From Litoditis marina (lineage: Eukaryota > Nematoda > Chromadorea > Rhabditida > Rhabditidae), in the NCBI GenBank assembly GCA_964036275.1, contig OZ038438.1:16661720-16725719 (forward strand): 64,000 bases of DNA, given 5' to 3'. A program made the position numbers and the translations under genes. Below are positions 19,701-36,131 of this stretch, one piece after another; positions within the stretch are counted from its first letter, which is position 1; the number at the start of each line of letters is the position of its first letter. A model generated the notes under the pieces. The model was not told the DNA's origin. It saw nothing but the letters and a program-made list of their open reading frames with translations, and did not search any database.

Positions 19701-22700
19701 ATTGAATAAAAGATAGTTAAAAGCAGACCAACCCGTATTATATGGCCTACAGTTAAACTCAGCTACTCATGTGGTACTTTTGAGCAACTGATAGCACTTA
19801 TGCCAGCAAGAAGTAATCCACTACTGGGGTTGTTGAAGTCGAAATCGAAACTAGACCCGACTCGAAAATTGCCGAGTCGAGTCGAACTCGAAATTTTTTC
19901 GAAATTGGTTAACTCGAAAACTCGAAATTTTTAAGTAAACTCTTACTTTCGAACTCGAAAACTCCAGATTTTTGGTCTGAGAGCACTCAAACTCGACTCG
20001 ACTCGAGAAAACCCGAAAGTGTTGTAGTTGAGTCGAACTTGAAAACTCGATTTTCCTCAAACTAGATAACTCGAAATTTTGAACTCGATTAGCAGCCCCA
20101 CTAGTTTCCAAACCAAAGTGAAGATTGAACTACGATTGTAGACAATACTGCTAAGGAAGTAGCGCAGATACCACTGATGTATATGCCATTCTTCAAGGAT
20201 AAAAAGGGTTGGGGTTAGGGGGTTGGAGGGTCTCTTTCAATTACTGGAAGGGCTCAGTTTCAATCCCTCTTCACTTCTCACAGCGCAGTAGAGAAAACAC
20301 TCAAGTAAATAAGGTACAGTACATAGGCTCAATATTAGGTGAAACATTTGACAGGGCTTTAGGCTAGTGCCGTAAGATCACTTCCTAATGATTGCATTTA
20401 TCAATCATAATAATGTAAGTGGGAAAATGCAAAATCCGAAATAATAGAAAGTAAGGTAATCTGCAGACATGCAAGCACAAGCAATCATCTCAAAATTGTC
20501 CAAGAGCATGGAAGAGCGAGGAAATAATACCTCCCGCGAACAATGCATTAACCAAACACTTTAGTACATTTCAAGCCTGTTTTCAATAGTTAGTTAGTTG
20601 AGCAGAAAAATGATGTTCGATAAGGTATAGACAATTAGAAATGAAACAACTTCAGTACGCAGATTCGAATAACGAAAACACAAATAAGAGCAACTATAAT
20701 AATAAGAATAGTTATAATGATAATGATAGGAATAATAATAATAACAATAATAGAAAGAATAATAATATTAATAATATGAGTATGAATAACATTTTCAGTG
20801 CACAAAACAGATCCTGGGAAAGACTGGAAATCTAGAGGTGCTCACCTTCCACCACTTCAAATCGAGGAACCTCTTAATTTTCATCAGAACTCAGTCAGTT
20901 CCGAAAGTAAAAAGGAAATAGTCGAGTATTGTTGAGTAAGGCAAAGAAAGTAGAATTTTCTGTGACCAACCTTCAGCAGTTGCAATACGAGGTCTGAGAA
21001 ATATTCACATAGATCGTGAACAGTATACTAGGGATGTAGAGTCTTTTTTCAAACCGACTCAAGAAGGTGTGACTTGCGCTTCGTTGAATGACAGCGTGGA
21101 ATTGTTATCTTCAAGAATGCTCAATTTTCCACGATTGATATATTTCAGAGAGCAAGTGGCATACACAAAAAAGACAGTTGGGAGGAAAGCTCGCCGCCAA
21201 CACCGAGGTAACAGGGTGTTTCCAACATCTCTCGAGGGTGGACTTTCATCTATAAAAGTGATGTATTACTTACTTAGTTACTTAGTTGTCCCGTGCTTCA
21301 GGGAGCGGTTGCTCACGTATAGTAATCATCTGATTTTATGAACAAAGAGATGTGTAAGCAGAATGATTGACAGCAGTAGTATTTTAGGTAGATAAATGTC
21401 CTGATCAAATAAAAATATTATTCCTCTATAAATCGTTCGAAATACGACTGACGAAACTGAAGATCAACAATGCATTGAAATTACTAATTTTCCGAAAATG
21501 TCGCAGCGGACTCATCAAAGAAGAGCGGGCTCGACGAATTGCGAACTGCATACTTATTATTTCATAGTTGCCAAGAAACGTTCTCTCATTCCAGTTCTTG
21601 TGTTGTATGCATGCGCTCCCAATCCATAATTCAGAATTGGGCCATTAAACAAAGATCTCTCGATTGGAGAAGACACTTTGGTGGAAACAAAAGAGAGTAG
21701 AAAGGAGAGTGCTCCACGACCGAGAACGGCCGGCAAGAAACGGCCTATCCGAACCACTGAAGGTGATTCCACAAAATAGTTAGTAAAAATGGTACGATCC
21801 TGTGCGAGACAGGCAACACGACATTCACATTGTGCGTTTGACGCAACACATTTACAATTTATGCTGCGTTTACTAATACGGTCAAATTGATCACCTCTCA
21901 AACAAGTGTGATTCAATGAACCTGATTGCAAGATATAATGCTATTATTGAGTTCCCTTTTGCACATAGGTCAAGTTCAGTTTCCGGAATTTTTACTTTTT
22001 TTCAAGATTGATGTCATTATAGGACAGATTGTGACGACGTTGGACACCCAAAAGTGGAATGATTACCTAGCAAGTGACAAAGTTTCGGCTATTTATTCCA
22101 TAAATTCGTGTACGGTGAGTTATGATATTTTAGTTTCCAAGTTTTAATATTCTTACGCCTAACATAATTTTGAAGAGACAATAGTATTACATATTACTCA
22201 ATGAGTTAGTTCTTTTCCAGAAGTTTACCTTGATATATTTATGCGAAACAGAAAATATTTGAAAACTGAACGAAACATTGAAGCTCTAACTCTTGGTAGA
22301 AACCTAGTCTGCCGTGTGCCTTCTGCATTTCGGCTATTTCCTCTGCTCCTGATCAACAGATGAGCTATCTCAGAATCAATTTCCGTCAAGTAGAGTGCGT
22401 CCACCTTATTGGTTTCCGTTGTTTTGGAGGAGTGTTTCTCGTACTCCAAATCACACAACAAAAGCTGCTCCGATTCCTGAATAGTTGAACCATCTGAAAC
22501 GCAGTCGCAGAATGAGCGAGAAGTAGTGAGAATTGTGCGACCATCTTTGTATATCTTGAGCACAATGTACCTGGACGTATCCGGAACTGTAATGTAATCT
22601 TGGTCATATTTTCGATTACTTTGTGTTTTGTTACAATAAACAGTATTTATGATAATTTTCTTGTTTGAAGACAAGTGATGCGAGCCATCCCCGCCCTGGC

Positions 22701-23428
22701 CGACCGATTGCGGGGGGAGAACTGCGACTGGAAGAAGCCTCTCTCGAAACATCTACCACTAGAATGCAGACCGTACTCTAATATGCACTATTATCAACTT
22801 TTCACTTATTTATTCTTTATGGCATATAAAGAACACTGGTGTATTGGTTTACTACCTCTTTCTTCTTTCTCTATCCTAGTTTCTTATAAGACACGAAGTG
22901 CAAATACGATTGCATGTTTTCTTTGAAAAACTCACTGCATCGACCTGGATAGACTGGTCTCGAGTTTAGTCTTGTTCGAAATTAGTGTTTTCTGTATTTT
23001 TAATTCGTCGAACATGTTCAAGGTAAAAGCCCTGTGCACACCTGTTGAGTTAAACATCAATTGTTTTCTGTAATTCCGGATTGTTTTGGTCGGAAAGGTT
23101 CTTACCGTAATCGGACGGATAATACATTGAAAACCCTCAACAAAGAAAGTCTTCTGCATCATTCGATAAACCAAATCTGGACATGCTCCAGTCTTTAGAA
23201 GGAGATCACAACGACACTGATTACTTGGCGAAGTTGGTAAGCGCTCCTGTGAAGTTGGCAGGTGTCGTTGGAATCACAAACTATTGTACGATAGCAAATA
23301 ATCGCGTTTCCGAGGCATTTGATTGGAAAGCGAGTGGGCGTGAAAGAAAGAATTCGTACAGATCTCCCTCAACACAGTTCACTCATGCAAGAATAACGAG
23401 GTTCAGTCATCAAGTTCGCCCTTCATAG
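16722..23428 (+). CDS. Probable single-pass membrane protein, unknown family (fragmented model)
   Basis: Phase-consistent exons: 16722-16780, 17274-17324, 17416-17570, [missing junction, possibly in the N gap], 18352-18399, 18502-18676, 18802-18884, 22023-22114, 22671-22772, 23150-23236, 23315-23428 (TAG). Extracellular part: three N-glycosylation sequons (NQT, NET, NIT) and no cysteine-rich repeats. One strong membrane helix, IIAVICGIGLLVVTFGWLLL, spans the 18352/18502 exon junction and is followed by a Cys- and basic-containing boundary. The cytoplasmic tail is about 190 aa and hydrophilic, ending HQVRPS. No signal peptide is seen, so 5' exons are missing. The phase breaks only across 17571-18351, where 200 Ns lie. 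The acceptors at 22671, 23150 and 23315 and the donor at 22773 are weak. The last four exons could belong to another gene. No family was recognised. Confidence 0.5.
17999..18198. other. Assembly gap, 200 N
   Basis: A run of exactly 200 Ns, the usual placeholder for a scaffold gap of unknown size. It falls between two exons of the predicted membrane-protein gene whose phases do not join, so at least one exon may be hidden here. Confidence 0.99.
19822..20103. mobile_element. Palindromic-word island built of ACTCGAAA/TTCGAGT
   Basis: About 280 bp made of many imperfect copies of ACTCGAAA and its reverse complement. The ends are inverted: TACTGGGGTTGTTGA on the left against TAGTGGGGCTGCTAA read inward from the right (11 of 15). 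Terminal TASTGGGG resembles hAT-type ends. Flanking 8-mers share only 4 bases, so no target-site duplication is claimed. It sits in the long predicted intron 18885-22022. Confidence 0.6.
20690..20795. repeat. AAT-rich imperfect microsatellite
   Basis: Imperfect (AAT)n/(AAC)n run giving Asn-rich open frames. Intronic in the predicted membrane-protein gene; not treated as coding. Confidence 0.7.
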
Positions 23429-23872
23429 TTCCTGTATCGCAACCATTTGACGAAGCTATTCAACACGTATGACCATTTAATGGGCATTCAAGCGTCAAAA
23501 TGTAAAACCTCATTAGATGAAGATTATACACTTTTTATCACTTCCAATGCGTTGGTTATTCATCTCATCTTTTTAAATAAATCATTGTCAGAAACTATAT
23601 GTTGTTAAAATAGTTCCATGAAGATATCGTTTTATGGGTTTTCGTACTCTCATTCGAGTTATCACTTTCTCGAATTTCTTCCCAGCTTAACGCATACCGA
23701 ACTAACTGAGAACAACCACAGCACAAAAAATGAAACACCAGAAACAATTTGAGTACGAGAAAAGTGCCCGTTTTGTGATCTTGAACTGACAATACTCAAC
23801 TGCACATCTACTGAGTCTCAACATGTTCACGCGTATTGCCAAGTACACACATGCTTAGCGCATGTTTCGTTT

Positions 23873-25201
23873 ATGTGCCATTTTCAACGTTGGCAATACT
23901 TTCTCATACGAATTATATTTGTTGCATGGATTTCTTTCATGACCGATTTGGTTTGGGCATTCTTAGCAGTTCTTATGAAGCTACTTATATTTAGGGGCGG
24001 TGACGTGAAACGAAATAGCGGATTGCTAACTACCTTCGTTCTAGGATTCATCGTGGTAGCCGAGCGCCCCGTTATGCGCACTCTGCTAATACTTCTCTTC
24101 GCTACTTTTCTCATGGTTCAGGTACGCAGATCTACTGCCTTCTCAGTGCGGAATGTGTTCTACTACAAGAAGTGACTAATTCTTCGTTGTAGTGGGATCA
24201 CGAAACCTGTGATAATCCGCGAAGTTGAGCCAACATCCGTTAATAAAACTAAAAACACAGCGGGTAGGACAACATATATTGTGTAGGCTTGCTTCGGGGC
24301 GAGCATACCCCCATACAAAGTGTTAGAAGTAGTGGAGTGAAACATATATTCTCCACAAATACAAGTATTATCAACTGATTCAGGCACACGTATCGGACGA
24401 GAAGTTGCGATATGTCGTCGACACACCTCTCGGCCCTGTTTTGAGAGACCAGTTGCCTCAAGAACTATCTATAGACATAGGTAATGAGTTTCAGATGAAA
24501 TTTTCTCTGAGCAGGAAGCTGAGTTGATGTGATACACCACATTCTTGATGTAGGGGCAACCAACACTTCACCGTAAATTGAAATCTGCTTGGTTGACCTG
24601 ATACCACGTGGTTTGGGAACATTTCTTAAACTAGTGCTATTCGTATTTCAATGCAGGTATTACTGTTGATCTCTCTCTGGATCTGGTCACATATCGTGGG
24701 ATGAATTGTTCTATCAGGGTCCAAACCATGTGTAACTGATTTTGGTCCCCTATTTTATATACTACTGTTTCTCAAATTCGTCAAGTGTTGCTGAAGCCGT
24801 TCATCAAACATTTGTTCCAAAGCTCGTGGTTGTTTCCTATCGAAGCACAGTCAATGTTCGTTCCCTGAACAGTATTAGACAAATTCGGACGTGCATTTTT
24901 CAAAATCCTATAGGCAGCGTATGGAATTATTTAATCACTATACTAATTACCATCTTGAGCATGATCTCATTCAGCCATTGAAAAGTTGCATAGAAGAGAA
25001 TTTTCCATGGTAAAGGAAGGAAAGAAGTTCCGAAAACTTTTATGAAATTCCAGGTGGTCCGCGAGCGAAACGCTGTCGCTGGAAGTTATGTGGAACGGGA
25101 CGCAGGTTCCGATTCGATCGAAAGTAAACGAAATTTTAACCGAAGTCAAGCGACACCACTTTCTCGTCCAAACTATTCCAGATTCTGATGAAGTTGAATA
25201 A
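23873..25201 (+). CDS. Small probable membrane protein, unknown family
   Basis: Phase-consistent exons: 23873-24121, 24384-24480, 24657-24731, 24786-24859, 24918-25009, 25054-25201 (TAA), about 244 aa. The first exon has two or three hydrophobic segments, including LVWAFLAVLMKLLIF and LLTTFVLGFIVVAE, then VMRTLLILLFATFLMV. The rest is hydrophilic with N-glycosylation sequons (MNCS, WNGT) and an acidic end, PDSDEVE. The last intron is only 44 bp. AATAAA overlaps the stop (25197-25202). The start is the first ATG of the open frame and is not otherwise supported. The donor at 24860 is weak. An alternative frame through 24919-24981 would end in another hydrophobic stretch. The family is not recognised. 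Confidence 0.45.
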
Positions 25202-25320
25202 ACGTCTTCTTGTTATTTGTCCGTTGTCAATTGAAATTGTTTTGTCGAATTAGTTGATCGTTCAAATACCAATAACTATACTAATTCGCAATTTGGTTCG
25301 CTCACAAAGTTGTCCACGAT

Positions 25321-25496
25321 AAAATACAATTTTAGTATTTTTTATCGAAATCAGCTAGTTGGCAAAAATACAATTTTAGTATTTTCCACCAAAATCAGCT
25401 AGTTGGCAAAATACAATTTTAGTATTTTCCACCAAAATCAGCTAGCTGGCAAAAATACAATTTTAGTATTTTTCCACCAAAATCAGCTAGTTGGCA
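25321..25496. repeat. Four tandem copies of a ~44-bp unit
   Basis: Four head-to-tail copies of a unit reading AAAATAC AATTTTA GTATTTT, then a CCACCAAAATCAGCTAG spacer and TTGGCA, with few differences between copies. Each copy contains an inverted pair, AAAATAC/GTATTTT. The array lies about 560 bp upstream of the UGT start codon. Confidence 0.85.
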
Positions 25497-26050
25497 AATT
25501 GTGAGGTTAACTACACAAATGACTCAATTTGCGTGATAAGCAAGACACACAATCACAAAACAAATTTTAGTGACTCGGGTCTTAGTTTTCCACTACTTAC
25601 TTCCAATTTTTTAATTAATCATTATGTGAAACCTAAAATGAAAACATAAAAGTTTCGAGTCAGTTGAGTTTTTTCGTTTGAGTTGCGGTTCCAACTTTGA
25701 ACAGGAACTTACAATGTATTATAAACGCCTATCAGTGAAGTCGTCTCTTCTGTAAATGGGAAAAATGGGTCTAAAGTGAAAGAGAACTGGTAATACTTTT
25801 CTTTTCATTAAGGATAGCCGGAGCAAAGCGGCATACCCTTTTCAATGTTTATCTGGGTTTGACCTCTGTGAGACGGGCTCGGCAACTCAAACATTCTTTA
25901 TTTGCTTGGTGCCAGGGACTGTCCACTTTCCTGTAGAGTCATTTACTGCTTGACAGGACCTTCTTACGCCCTTTTCCAACCCATATTCATTTTTTGAAGA
26001 ACGATGTTCATGTATTGCTAAACAGTTTCAATGGTACATGGTGAAACATT

Positions 26051-26054
26051 TCAG
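26051..26054 (+). promoter_or_regulatory. Probable spliced-leader acceptor at the UGT start
   Basis: The acceptor acatttcag ends directly before ATG 26055, leaving no 5' UTR. This arrangement is typical of nematode trans-spliced mRNAs and is the reason for choosing this start over the upstream in-frame ATG at 26031. Confidence 0.6.
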
Positions 26055-30808
<4,754 letters not shown>

Positions 30809-31029
30809 TGACAGTGTCCTAATCAGTGTGAAACAATCAGGTGAAACTGTATTCGATTTACGTGTTAATTTATTGTTGAAATTTCATAAAGTATTGAGTG
30901 TATGTTGTATTTTAAATAGTTTGGCGTGTGCCAATCAGGCTACCTGGATACAAATCGGAAAATTTTTGTTGACCCTGAAAAGAAATGTATGGAATTACCT
31001 TAAATATGATTTTTTTCCACTTGAAATTG

Positions 31030-31035
31030 AATAAA
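31030..31035 (+). other. Poly(A) signal for the UGT gene
   Basis: AATAAA about 220 nt after the UGT stop. It lies between the UGT and the convergent tetraspanin gene, whose stop is at 31315-31317. Confidence 0.5.
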
Positions 31036-31314
31036 TACTGGAAAATGTGCAACCTTAGGCATGTTCTTTTGAAATATTTAGTACAAAGAAAACTTCAATA
31101 AGTTTATTTGTGTTAGCTCCATGTGACACAAACTTGAACACGTAACTTAAAAACCCGTTGAGTAAGCTAGCACTTTCAAGTTGAACTATAAATATGAGAG
31201 TCATTCATTATGGCTCTGTGCACGTATAATAATTGTGTGATCGAACCTAACATCTCAATGCACGAGGTACTTTGTGTCACGAAACTAAATAGAATACTAA
31301 GGATCTAGGTTGAT

Positions 31315-34300
31315 TCAATGATAAACTACACGGTAATCGTGACTAGAGTCAGTCATTCGATACAGAATGAACCACACAAAACTGCTTATCATGAGAATAG
31401 TAGAAAACAGGACTCCTAACGTAATGAGTCGGGTGGAATAGAAACTTAGAGAAGACTCCAGCGGCTCCAAACAACCCTAAAACATAAACTCGTTCATTGA
31501 ATAGAGAAGACAAACATAAGGAGCACTTGGCAAAATGGTTACGAATTATACCTGATCTTGCCAAAACGTGGTTAGTTATGCCCCTAATCACAGATCAACC
31601 TCTGCTGTTTGGTTTGCTTACAATTTTTTAGATAAAGTAGTGTGCTTTTTTTGGTTGATTGATACATGTAGTGAGAGTTATACACATTTGATACCATAAA
31701 CAAGTTTCTGGCAGGCTGAATTGCGCAAAGTTTCTGAATTTTCCAAGGTGATTCTCTGAGAAATCCCTGACTCGGCCCCCGCCGACTGAGTCGAAATTGA
31801 GACGGCAGCGACAATGTCGCTGCCGTGACAAGTTTTACTCATGAAAATAGCATATGTTTTGTGGGGACGCAGGCTGATAAACAACAGTTAAAACTGAGAC
31901 GGCAACGACATTGTCGCGGCCGTCTCACGTTTTACTCATAGTTACCTTGGTGTGCGCATATACATCCTCTGGCCATCCCTCCGGAGATATTCTATGACCC
32001 ACACAGGTTGCATGATCCGCTATAGAATCATCTGCTTCGCTGCACGTTTCACTTGCTGCAAATTTGAGAAAATCGAAGCTCTTCTTCTCTTTTAGTCTTT
32101 CAAATGTTCGAAAATCAATCGAAAACTGACCTCGTAAACAAACTTTTTGGTCCATATTAAGTTCTTCACTTTCCGGGCTCGCGAGAAGAAACGATATACA
32201 GTATCTATAAAAACGTTCTATTTTCATTAATTCATCTAGTGTATGTTAATAGCGTAGCCTAAAAGCGGGCGGTGGATCATTAGTTACATGGCGATGTTCA
32301 GACGTTTACGGAGAACTTGAAGTTATGCTTCGATCTCAGAAAGCAGTACTTACTTTTCATTTATCCTTGCGCAGGTGGCACAACAGCTTCGCGGAACTCT
32401 TTCTCGGGGATGACTGAAAACACAATGGTGAACACCGTAGACGTATTCCCCTTGATGATTCATAGGAATGTGGTCCTCTTGAGCGAGATAGCATGATCAA
32501 GCTGAACTGACTGGGTTCATTTACGTATTGTGCAATTTCGGTCGTTTACATCAGTGTTATGAAGAGTTATGAACTGAAATTAGATATACCAGGTGGAAGA
32601 TTAGCTACCAAGGTTACTGTAAGGTTCAGCAGCATTGCCGTTGAGCGACAACCCAACTCTTTTATCCAGTTCATTCTCAAAACAGAGTGTCGATGGATCG
32701 GAAAAAGTAAGAGAGTACCTTATTTGGGACGAGAACCAGTTTGAGTGGATCCAATCTGTGCCATTTGACACTGAATTGACACCACAGCATGAAAACTGTA
32801 AACGCATTAGAAGGTGCAAACAAACAAACAAAAATAATACAGTACTAAAATATGTAAAATAAAAATCATGTTCGCTTAATGTTGAACAAACAGTTCAAGT
32901 TTTGGAGAGCAGGGTTTGGCGAGCGGCCAGCTCATCTGCGTATCCTCGACCTACACACTGTCTTGTCTGCTGGCAGATAGTCACTACTCAATCGATTAAA
33001 CCCTCCATAGTGAGTACCAAATTTATAAACTTCTGTCGCTTTCCGGAATCGAACCTGCGAGCAAAAGATTGGTAGCAGGGCGCTAACAACTGCGCTATTA
33101 GAGCACATAATTGTCAAGTTTTGGAATCGAAGACATGTGTGCTTGCGAAAAGTGAGACAGCGAAAAGTGAGATATACAGTACCCTCCCGCCTTTCCGTTG
33201 GCTACGACTATACTGTCTTTCTTGGGGGCACGAAGACTGTATCTACCTGCTTATGCAGACGATCCCAAGCCGCATCGATTAGTTGACTGTGGGGATGGCC
33301 ATATTCCGACATTTGGCTGGTCTTCATCCACTCGCTCACACTGTTCGATGCCAACTGAACTATGAATCTCCAAGTTCACTTCAACCGCGTTACGTTATGA
33401 ATCATTGAATTTGAAACATCCATATTTCCTTCTCTCATCTCCCATCACTCATACACTTAATCTAATGCGATTGTTCAACATCAAGTTCCCAGAATATGTT
33501 TTGGTTTTTCATCACTACGATTTTTCGACGCGGTTTCGAAGCAAACCAACATAGCCATAACTCCGTTTTTCTTCTCGAGGCACTTACATCTCTTTTTAGA
33601 CAGAGTCCCAGATATGCTGTACTGGCGCTCAAGCATGCAACGACGAAAATGAAACAGCTGTACTGAAATATTTATACATATTTTTCTCTATTCCATAACT
33701 ATTTTCTTTTCTCAAAAGTTTAACTATTCTTCCATCGCAAAGATTTTATAAAGGTAAACCCTACCCATAATTTAGTTTCCCATTTTCTAAAAAAAATTAG
33801 TAGACATGCTTAGTTCTGGTTCGGAACACAGCAGCCAATCTTGTTTGGTGAACAAAAGTAAACAAGTGGAGTTGGAATTTCTGGGGTGTTTATCTAAAAA
33901 ACGTTGATTGGAATACAAAAACAACAAAACTACATACACGCAGAAAGCAACCAATGTATTCGATTGTTTGCTCTAAATAATCTTTCAACGCAACTTACCG
34001 TAAAAATCATGGACCGATGAGAAATAATTACAGAGTAAATCCCGAGAGGGGTGAGTGCGAAAGAAAATATTCCCACAAGCATGGTCAGAGCTGAGGCATA
34101 CATCAAAATATTGGTTCCAATGAGAGGAGAGACAAAGCTTATGTTCACAAGAGCACCAATTGCAAATCCGATCACTCCAATAGAGCCTATCTGAACATAA
34201 AACATTGATTGAGTAAGAATGCCGAAGGTTTAAACAAGTAAGGCCGTTTTCTCAAGAAGTTGTGTTTGACAAAACACTCTACTATTATGGAAATCGTTGT

Positions 34301-34523
34301 TATTTGAGGCACATCAGTATTTTCTAGTATCAATTAGTTTGTGTTTGAAACATTCTCCAAGGTTATCTACATGTCGAATGTTTCTAGTCAAGTTTTCCCA
34401 TGTTCCATACCCAAATTATATGGAAACCTCGAGATTTACACTGTAACCTACCATCGCTAGTGCACTGAGAATTAAAGTCATCCATCGAAGCGAACGAAAC
34501 TCTCTATCATATTGTTTTCTCAT
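31315..34523 (-). CDS. tsp: Tetraspanin
   Basis: Eight exons in transcript order: 34523-34452, 34190-33999, 33662-33588, 33354-33247, 32795-32719, 32204-32131, 32055-31946, 31476-31315 (TGA). Phases agree throughout; 289 aa, normal for tetraspanins. Four membrane helices: WMTLILSALAMIGSIGVIGF, then ILMYASALTMLVGIF, CFIFVVACLSASTAYLGL, and LGVLFSTILMISSFVWFIL. The large extracellular loop has the diagnostic CCG (FSCCGVNS) after a typical AWDRLHKQ helix and ends in a GC motif before TM4. I count seven loop cysteines, an odd number, so one may be unpaired. Two NG/NS-T sequons are possible glycosylation sites. Tetraspanins organise other membrane proteins in lateral microdomains. The ATG lies one base after a ctttcag acceptor, consistent with trans-splicing. 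Confidence 0.93.
31754..31944 (-). mobile_element. 191-bp copy of the 8.4-kb element core
   Basis: Read on the minus strand this is identical, base for base by eye, to 8435-8625. It contains both hairpins but lacks the CCTGGCGGCGTAG ends. It begins one base after the donor of tetraspanin exon 7 (AAG at 31948-31946, then GTAACTATG), so the element supplies most of the 5' splice site. Flanks carry an imperfect inverted pair, CCAAGGTRA on both sides. Confidence 0.85.
33005..33213 (-). mobile_element. tRNA-derived SINE, copy A
   Basis: On the minus strand an A-box word TAGCGCAGTTG (97-87 of the 33000s) is followed about 35 nt later by a perfect B-box GGTTCGATTCC (33055-33045), then a non-tRNA tail. 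The anticodon arm does not pair, so this is not a working tRNA. About 80% similar over 200 bp to copy B. It lies in tetraspanin intron 32796-33246, in the same orientation as the host gene. Confidence 0.75.
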
Positions 34524-36131
34524 ACTGAAAGTACTGTTGTGAATGGCGGTGTAGCAGAATATCGACTAGAGAACCCCGTACTATCTGAGACGTTCTCTGA
34601 GTAGAAATCTGTCGAAGAAATGAATGATTGAACGCTCACTGAGTCAGTGATGTGTCATCATACCTTGTTAGGATATACAACCTGGGACCTGGCTAAAAGG
34701 AAATGTACAAATTTGTACACACTGTTCTCGAGTAAAGCCAAATGAAAAACAGAAGAAGAAGAAAATACGTTTACAAATCTTTTAAACCGCCATGTCTAAT
34801 GTATTAAACTTACCAAGAAGGTAAAGCAGCTGAAGCTATCCAATGAGAAATTCAGAATAACTAACTTCTATCTTGAGAACACTTTGATGATAGATGATTG
34901 AATAATATAATGTGAAAAGTTACCTGTGCTCCGTAATATTGATTTGTTGTAGGGATTGATTGAGGTCCTAAGGAGGGCGGCTTGAATACACATACCCTTG
35001 GTATCGTACCGAAGGTTAGCAAATACAAAAGCAGCATGAGGCCTATTCTATTTGAACTGTAGATTCATCAAACGTAGTTCATCTGAGTTTCTGCAACGGT
35101 ACTTGAACTAAAAAACAGCAGGCAGTGTGTGCACAATTCTGTTCATTTTGATGATAAATTTTGATGGGTAATAGGACTCATTTAGTGAAACGGAACGTAC
35201 TTGTATAATTGAAACAACCCTTCGAGAAACAAAGTCAAGGAAGTATTAACAAACTCATACGTATTTTTGTAAGTGTTGTAACTAAAAAAATATGTTTTTC
35301 TTCGTTCAGCATTCATCTTTTCAAAACTCTGTTCACACCTACTTTTGAATATGAATATGTTTTCCAATTCCAAACAAATAAGTACGTCATTTATATTGCA
35401 TCAGTTTGCGTACTGTACTCTCACAATCGGATATTGAGAACGATGCACTACTACTGGAGAGCAAACTCAAAGTACACAAAAGCGAATGTTTCGGAAACTA
35501 AGCACGTATATGTACAATCTTTTAAAGCCCAAAATCTCAGCAGGTGCGTTACCTACTGTAGAAAAAAATTGATGTGATCATTCTTCGCACCCATAAATGT
35601 GTTGATAGTTAAAATACATTCCAGAATACCAATGATAACTAGCTGTCTATCATAGTTAAGTCCTCAGAATAAAGATTTTCGAGTATGTGGGCCAATCAAA
35701 ATTCACCAAAATGCATGAGATCAGGAAACAAACGAACTTAAGAAAGTTTTCAAGTTGAACGCATGTTACTTGTCCAATGTTTTTTGGCAAATTACGGCCC
35801 CTTGTTCGTGAAACGGGTTTTCAAGCGGAGTATTTAAATCATGTATCGTATTATTGTTCGTTCAACTTGAATAAGTACATTTAATAACAAATAATATTTC
35901 TATTTCAACCACAAAACCCAGTTTTCAGCTATTAAACTAATAGAACAGTTTGGCAAAAACAGAGAACACTTCAAACAACGTGAAACCCCAGAAACGGAGA
36001 GGTTTTGTTGCTTCCAAGTAAAACTTTCGTTTCCTTCATGAAATTGAAAATCATTGGACTCAACAAAAGGAATGAGCATATTTGAGAAAATCGTTGTTTC
36101 GGCCATAATGAACTCCTCGAAACTTGCTCAG

